NCBI GenBank assembly: GCA_965205725.1
Contig: OZ242189.1
Span: forward strand, 2,976,001 to 3,040,000
Source of the DNA: G965205725 sp965205725
Lineage (GTDB): Bacteria; Pseudomonadota; Gammaproteobacteria; Pseudomonadales; Halieaceae
Direction of reading: 5' to 3'
Length of the DNA: 64,000 bases
The notes under the pieces were generated by a model. The model ran no database searches. It was not told the origin of the DNA and saw only the letters and a program-made list of their open reading frames with translations. Every line of letters starts with the position of its first letter. Positions within the stretch are counted from its first letter, which is position 1. The position numbers were made by a program, and so were the translations under genes. Shown here piece by piece: positions 62,397 to 64,000 of the stretch.

Positions 62397-63710
62397 ATGC
62401 AAGCAGAAACAGCACGCGCGAAACCGCTCGACATGGCGTCGGCAAAGGTATTACCTATGCTTGACCGCCATGAATTTCGCCCCTTGCGCATTGCGCTGCT
62501 GGGGTATCGCAGCCATCCCTATGGCGGCGGTCAGGGCGTCTACATCAAGTATCTGAGCAAAGCTCTGCTCGAAGCGGGACACCAGGTGGACGTGATCTCC
62601 GGCCCGCCCTACCCCCATGTTGATCCGCGGGTGCGTTTAATCGAATTGCCGAGCCTGGACCTGTTTGAAAATGGCTTGTTGTCTTTGCGTTGGCACCACC
62701 TGCGTTCCTGGATCAATATTCTTGAGTGGCTGAGCAAGTTGACCGGCGGCTTTGCCGAGCCCATGACTTTTGGCCGTCGGGTGGTGAAATACCTGCGCCA
62801 GCACGGCCACGAATACGATCTCATTCACGACAATCAAAGCCTCAGCTACGGTATGCTGAAGTTGCAGAAAATGGGCTTGCCTCTGGTAACAACCCTGCAC
62901 CACCCGATTACCAGCGATTTACGCATCGCGGTGCGCGCGGCGCGCAAGTGGTGGTTAAAGCTACTTGTCTGTCGCTGGCATTCATTTTTGTGGATGCAGA
63001 AGCGAGTGGTAAAGCGCTTACACAATATTGTCACAGTATCGGAGTGTTCGCGTCAGGATATTGCCAAGGACTTTGGCATCCAGCCGGCGGGCATAGAGTT
63101 GGTCTACAACGGTATCGACACGGACGAATTCCGGCCCGTGGCTGATGTTGAGCGCAAACCGCTGCGCTTGATGGCCACCGCTTCAGCCGATCAGCCCTTG
63201 AAGGGCCTGCGCTATTTACTCACCGCATATGCCCGTTTATTGCGCCAGTATCCCAGCCTGGAGTTATTGGTAGTAGGCAAACCCAGACCTGGCGGTGCAA
63301 CAGAGAAGTTACTCAAAAAGCTGGGCCTGACGGACAAAGTAGAATTTGTCAGCGGCATCAGTACGAAACAATTGATTCGCTATTACGCCGAGACCACGCT
63401 GGTGGTTGTACCTTCAATATATGAAGGCTTTGGTTTGCCAGCGGGCGAGGCCATGGCCTGTGGCGTGCCGGTTGTATCGACCTCGGGTGGCGCATTGCCA
63501 GAAGTGGTGGGCGATGCCGGTGTACAGGTGCCGGTACGCAATGTGGCGGCATTGGTCACAGAGATCAGCGCCTTACTGGAAGACCCTGCGCGCCGAGAAG
63601 ATCTAAGCCAGCGCGGTCGCGAGCGTATTGTTGAGAAGTTTTGCTGGCATGTGACAGCGCGTCGCATGGCCCAATATTACTATCGGGTACTCGATCATGC
63701 AGACGGTTGA
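62397..63710 (+). CDS. Family 4 glycosyltransferase
   Basis: A retaining GT-B glycosyltransferase of 437 residues. The N-terminal domain has LLGYRSHPYGGGQGVYIKYL (nucleotide-binding Gly-rich loop), and the C-terminal domain has VVPSIYEGFGLPAGEAMACG, the E-x7-E motif of GT4, followed by VVSTSGGALPEVVGDAG. TVSECSRQDIAKDF is typical of the linker region. It probably adds a sugar, possibly rhamnose, to a lipid-linked or surface glycan. The start is uncertain; an ATG at 62436 is an alternative. The methyltransferase gene overlaps its end by 14 nt. Confidence 0.85.
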   Translation: MQAETARAKPLDMASAKVLPMLDRHEFRPLRIALLGYRSHPYGGGQGVYIKYLSKALLEAGHQVDVISGPPYPHVDPRVRLIELPSLDLFENGLLSLRWHHLRSWINILEWLSKLTGGFAEPMTFGRRVVKYLRQHGHEYDLIHDNQSLSYGMLKLQKMGLPLVTTLHHPITSDLRIAVRAARKWWLKLLVCRWHSFLWMQKRVVKRLHNIVTVSECSRQDIAKDFGIQPAGIELVYNGIDTDEFRPVADVERKPLRLMATASADQPLKGLRYLLTAYARLLRQYPSLELLVVGKPRPGGATEKLLKKLGLTDKVEFVSGISTKQLIRYYAETTLVVVPSIYEGFGLPAGEAMACGVPVVSTSGGALPEVVGDAGVQVPVRNVAALVTEISALLEDPARREDLSQRGRERIVEKFCWHVTARRMAQYYYRVLDHADG

Positions 63711-64000
63711 TTTTGCGCACTTGCCCCTGCGGGACGGTGATTGGCTGCTGGATCTTGGCTGCGGCGAAGGTCGCCATGTGATCTCTGCCTATGCTGAAGC
63801 TGAGGTCAATGCGGTCGGTGTCGATTTGAACCTGGACGACCTGAAATCCACGGCGGAGAAGTACCAGGATTTTTCAGAGCCCGACAATGCCAGCAAGAGT
63901 TTTGGTCTGGCGTCCGCCGATGCCCTGCATCTCCCCTTTGCCGCCGACACCTTTGATCGGGTTATCTGCTCCGAGGTATTGGAACATATCCCCGATTACG
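63697..64000 (+). CDS. Class I SAM-dependent methyltransferase (partial, runs off the window)
   Basis: The frame starts at the ATG at 63697, overlapping the glycosyltransferase end by 14 nt, and remains open to the last base. The visible ~101 residues include motif I WLLDLGCGEGRHVISA, a motif II Asp in GVDLNLDDL and motif III-IV LPFAADTFDRVICSEVLEHI, the pattern of the Methyltransf_11/25 group. Coupling to a glycosyltransferase suggests a glycan- or lipid-modifying methylase. The C-terminal part is not in the window. Confidence 0.85.
   Translation, partial: MQTVDFAHLPLRDGDWLLDLGCGEGRHVISAYAEAEVNAVGVDLNLDDLKSTAEKYQDFSEPDNASKSFGLASADALHLPFAADTFDRVICSEVLEHIPDY

Overview
The window is a chromosomal segment from a Gram-negative gammaproteobacterium, probably a marine Cellvibrionales/Spongiibacteraceae- or Halieaceae-like organism. 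This is inferred from the atpFHAGDC-glmU order, the cytochrome c5/c4-dsbA cluster, glnE, the long isocitrate lyase and the many catabolic and detoxification genes. No 16S rRNA or tRNA gene was recognised, so the placement is inference. Gene density is high and most genes are ordinary housekeeping or metabolic genes.

Layout: 1-6.8 kb holds the distal F1Fo ATP synthase operon (atpFHAGDC) and glmU. 6.8-17.2 kb holds a thiolase-like protein, a VOC protein, a GST-family protein, a secreted DUF3604 protein, isocitrate lyase, a DUF1295 membrane protein and an Fe-S/flavin oxidoreductase preceded by a 54-codon ORF. 17.5-22.8 kb holds a small Cys-rich exported protein, a multicopper oxidase with a beta-barrel-like C-terminal extension, a second DUF3604 protein (lipoprotein) and a lipase-like hydrolase. 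23-28.5 kb holds dinB, an Atm1/HMT1-type ABC exporter, a DoxX-like protein and an amidohydrolase. 28.6-31.5 kb holds an epoxide-hydrolase-like enzyme, a broken cytochrome c5 gene, cytochrome c4 and dsbA. 31.7-45.4 kb holds cysteine synthase, M1 aminopeptidase, an Lrp-type regulator, an HDAC-family protein, a threonine dehydratase-like enzyme, a MAPEG protein, a diguanylate cyclase, an IS630-family insertion, ilvD, argA and argE.

45.5-51.1 kb is the main accessory region: a complete, compact type II-C CRISPR-Cas locus. It has a 25-nt poly-C tract, an array of 10 identical 36-bp repeats with 9 spacers, then cas2, cas1 and a 1032-aa cas9, all three on the minus strand. A tracrRNA, apparently not annotated by any protein-based method, can be read directly on the plus strand just upstream of cas9: a 22-nt anti-repeat, a sigma70-like promoter whose -35 overlaps the cas9 start codon, and an intrinsic terminator. 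Each repeat carries -35/-10-like hexamers, suggesting Neisseria-style processing-independent crRNAs. The minus strand of the anti-repeat retains the same -10 and may be the cas9 promoter. The two spacers farthest from cas are near-duplicates and are self-complementary to the repeat. An insertion-sequence relic lies between the tracrRNA and the phosphate transporter gene.

51-64 kb holds a PiT phosphate transporter, a GspE/PilB-type ATPase, glnE, a GT-C-like membrane protein, the dTDP-rhamnose genes as two convergent pairs (rmlDB and rmlCA), a GT4 glycosyltransferase and a methyltransferase running off the end; the last group looks like the start of a surface-polysaccharide locus. Mobile remnants are scattered through the window: two ~165-bp MITE copies in opposite orientation, a third element with related ends, an inverted repeat after dsbA, and the IS630 copy, whose empty site can be reconstructed.
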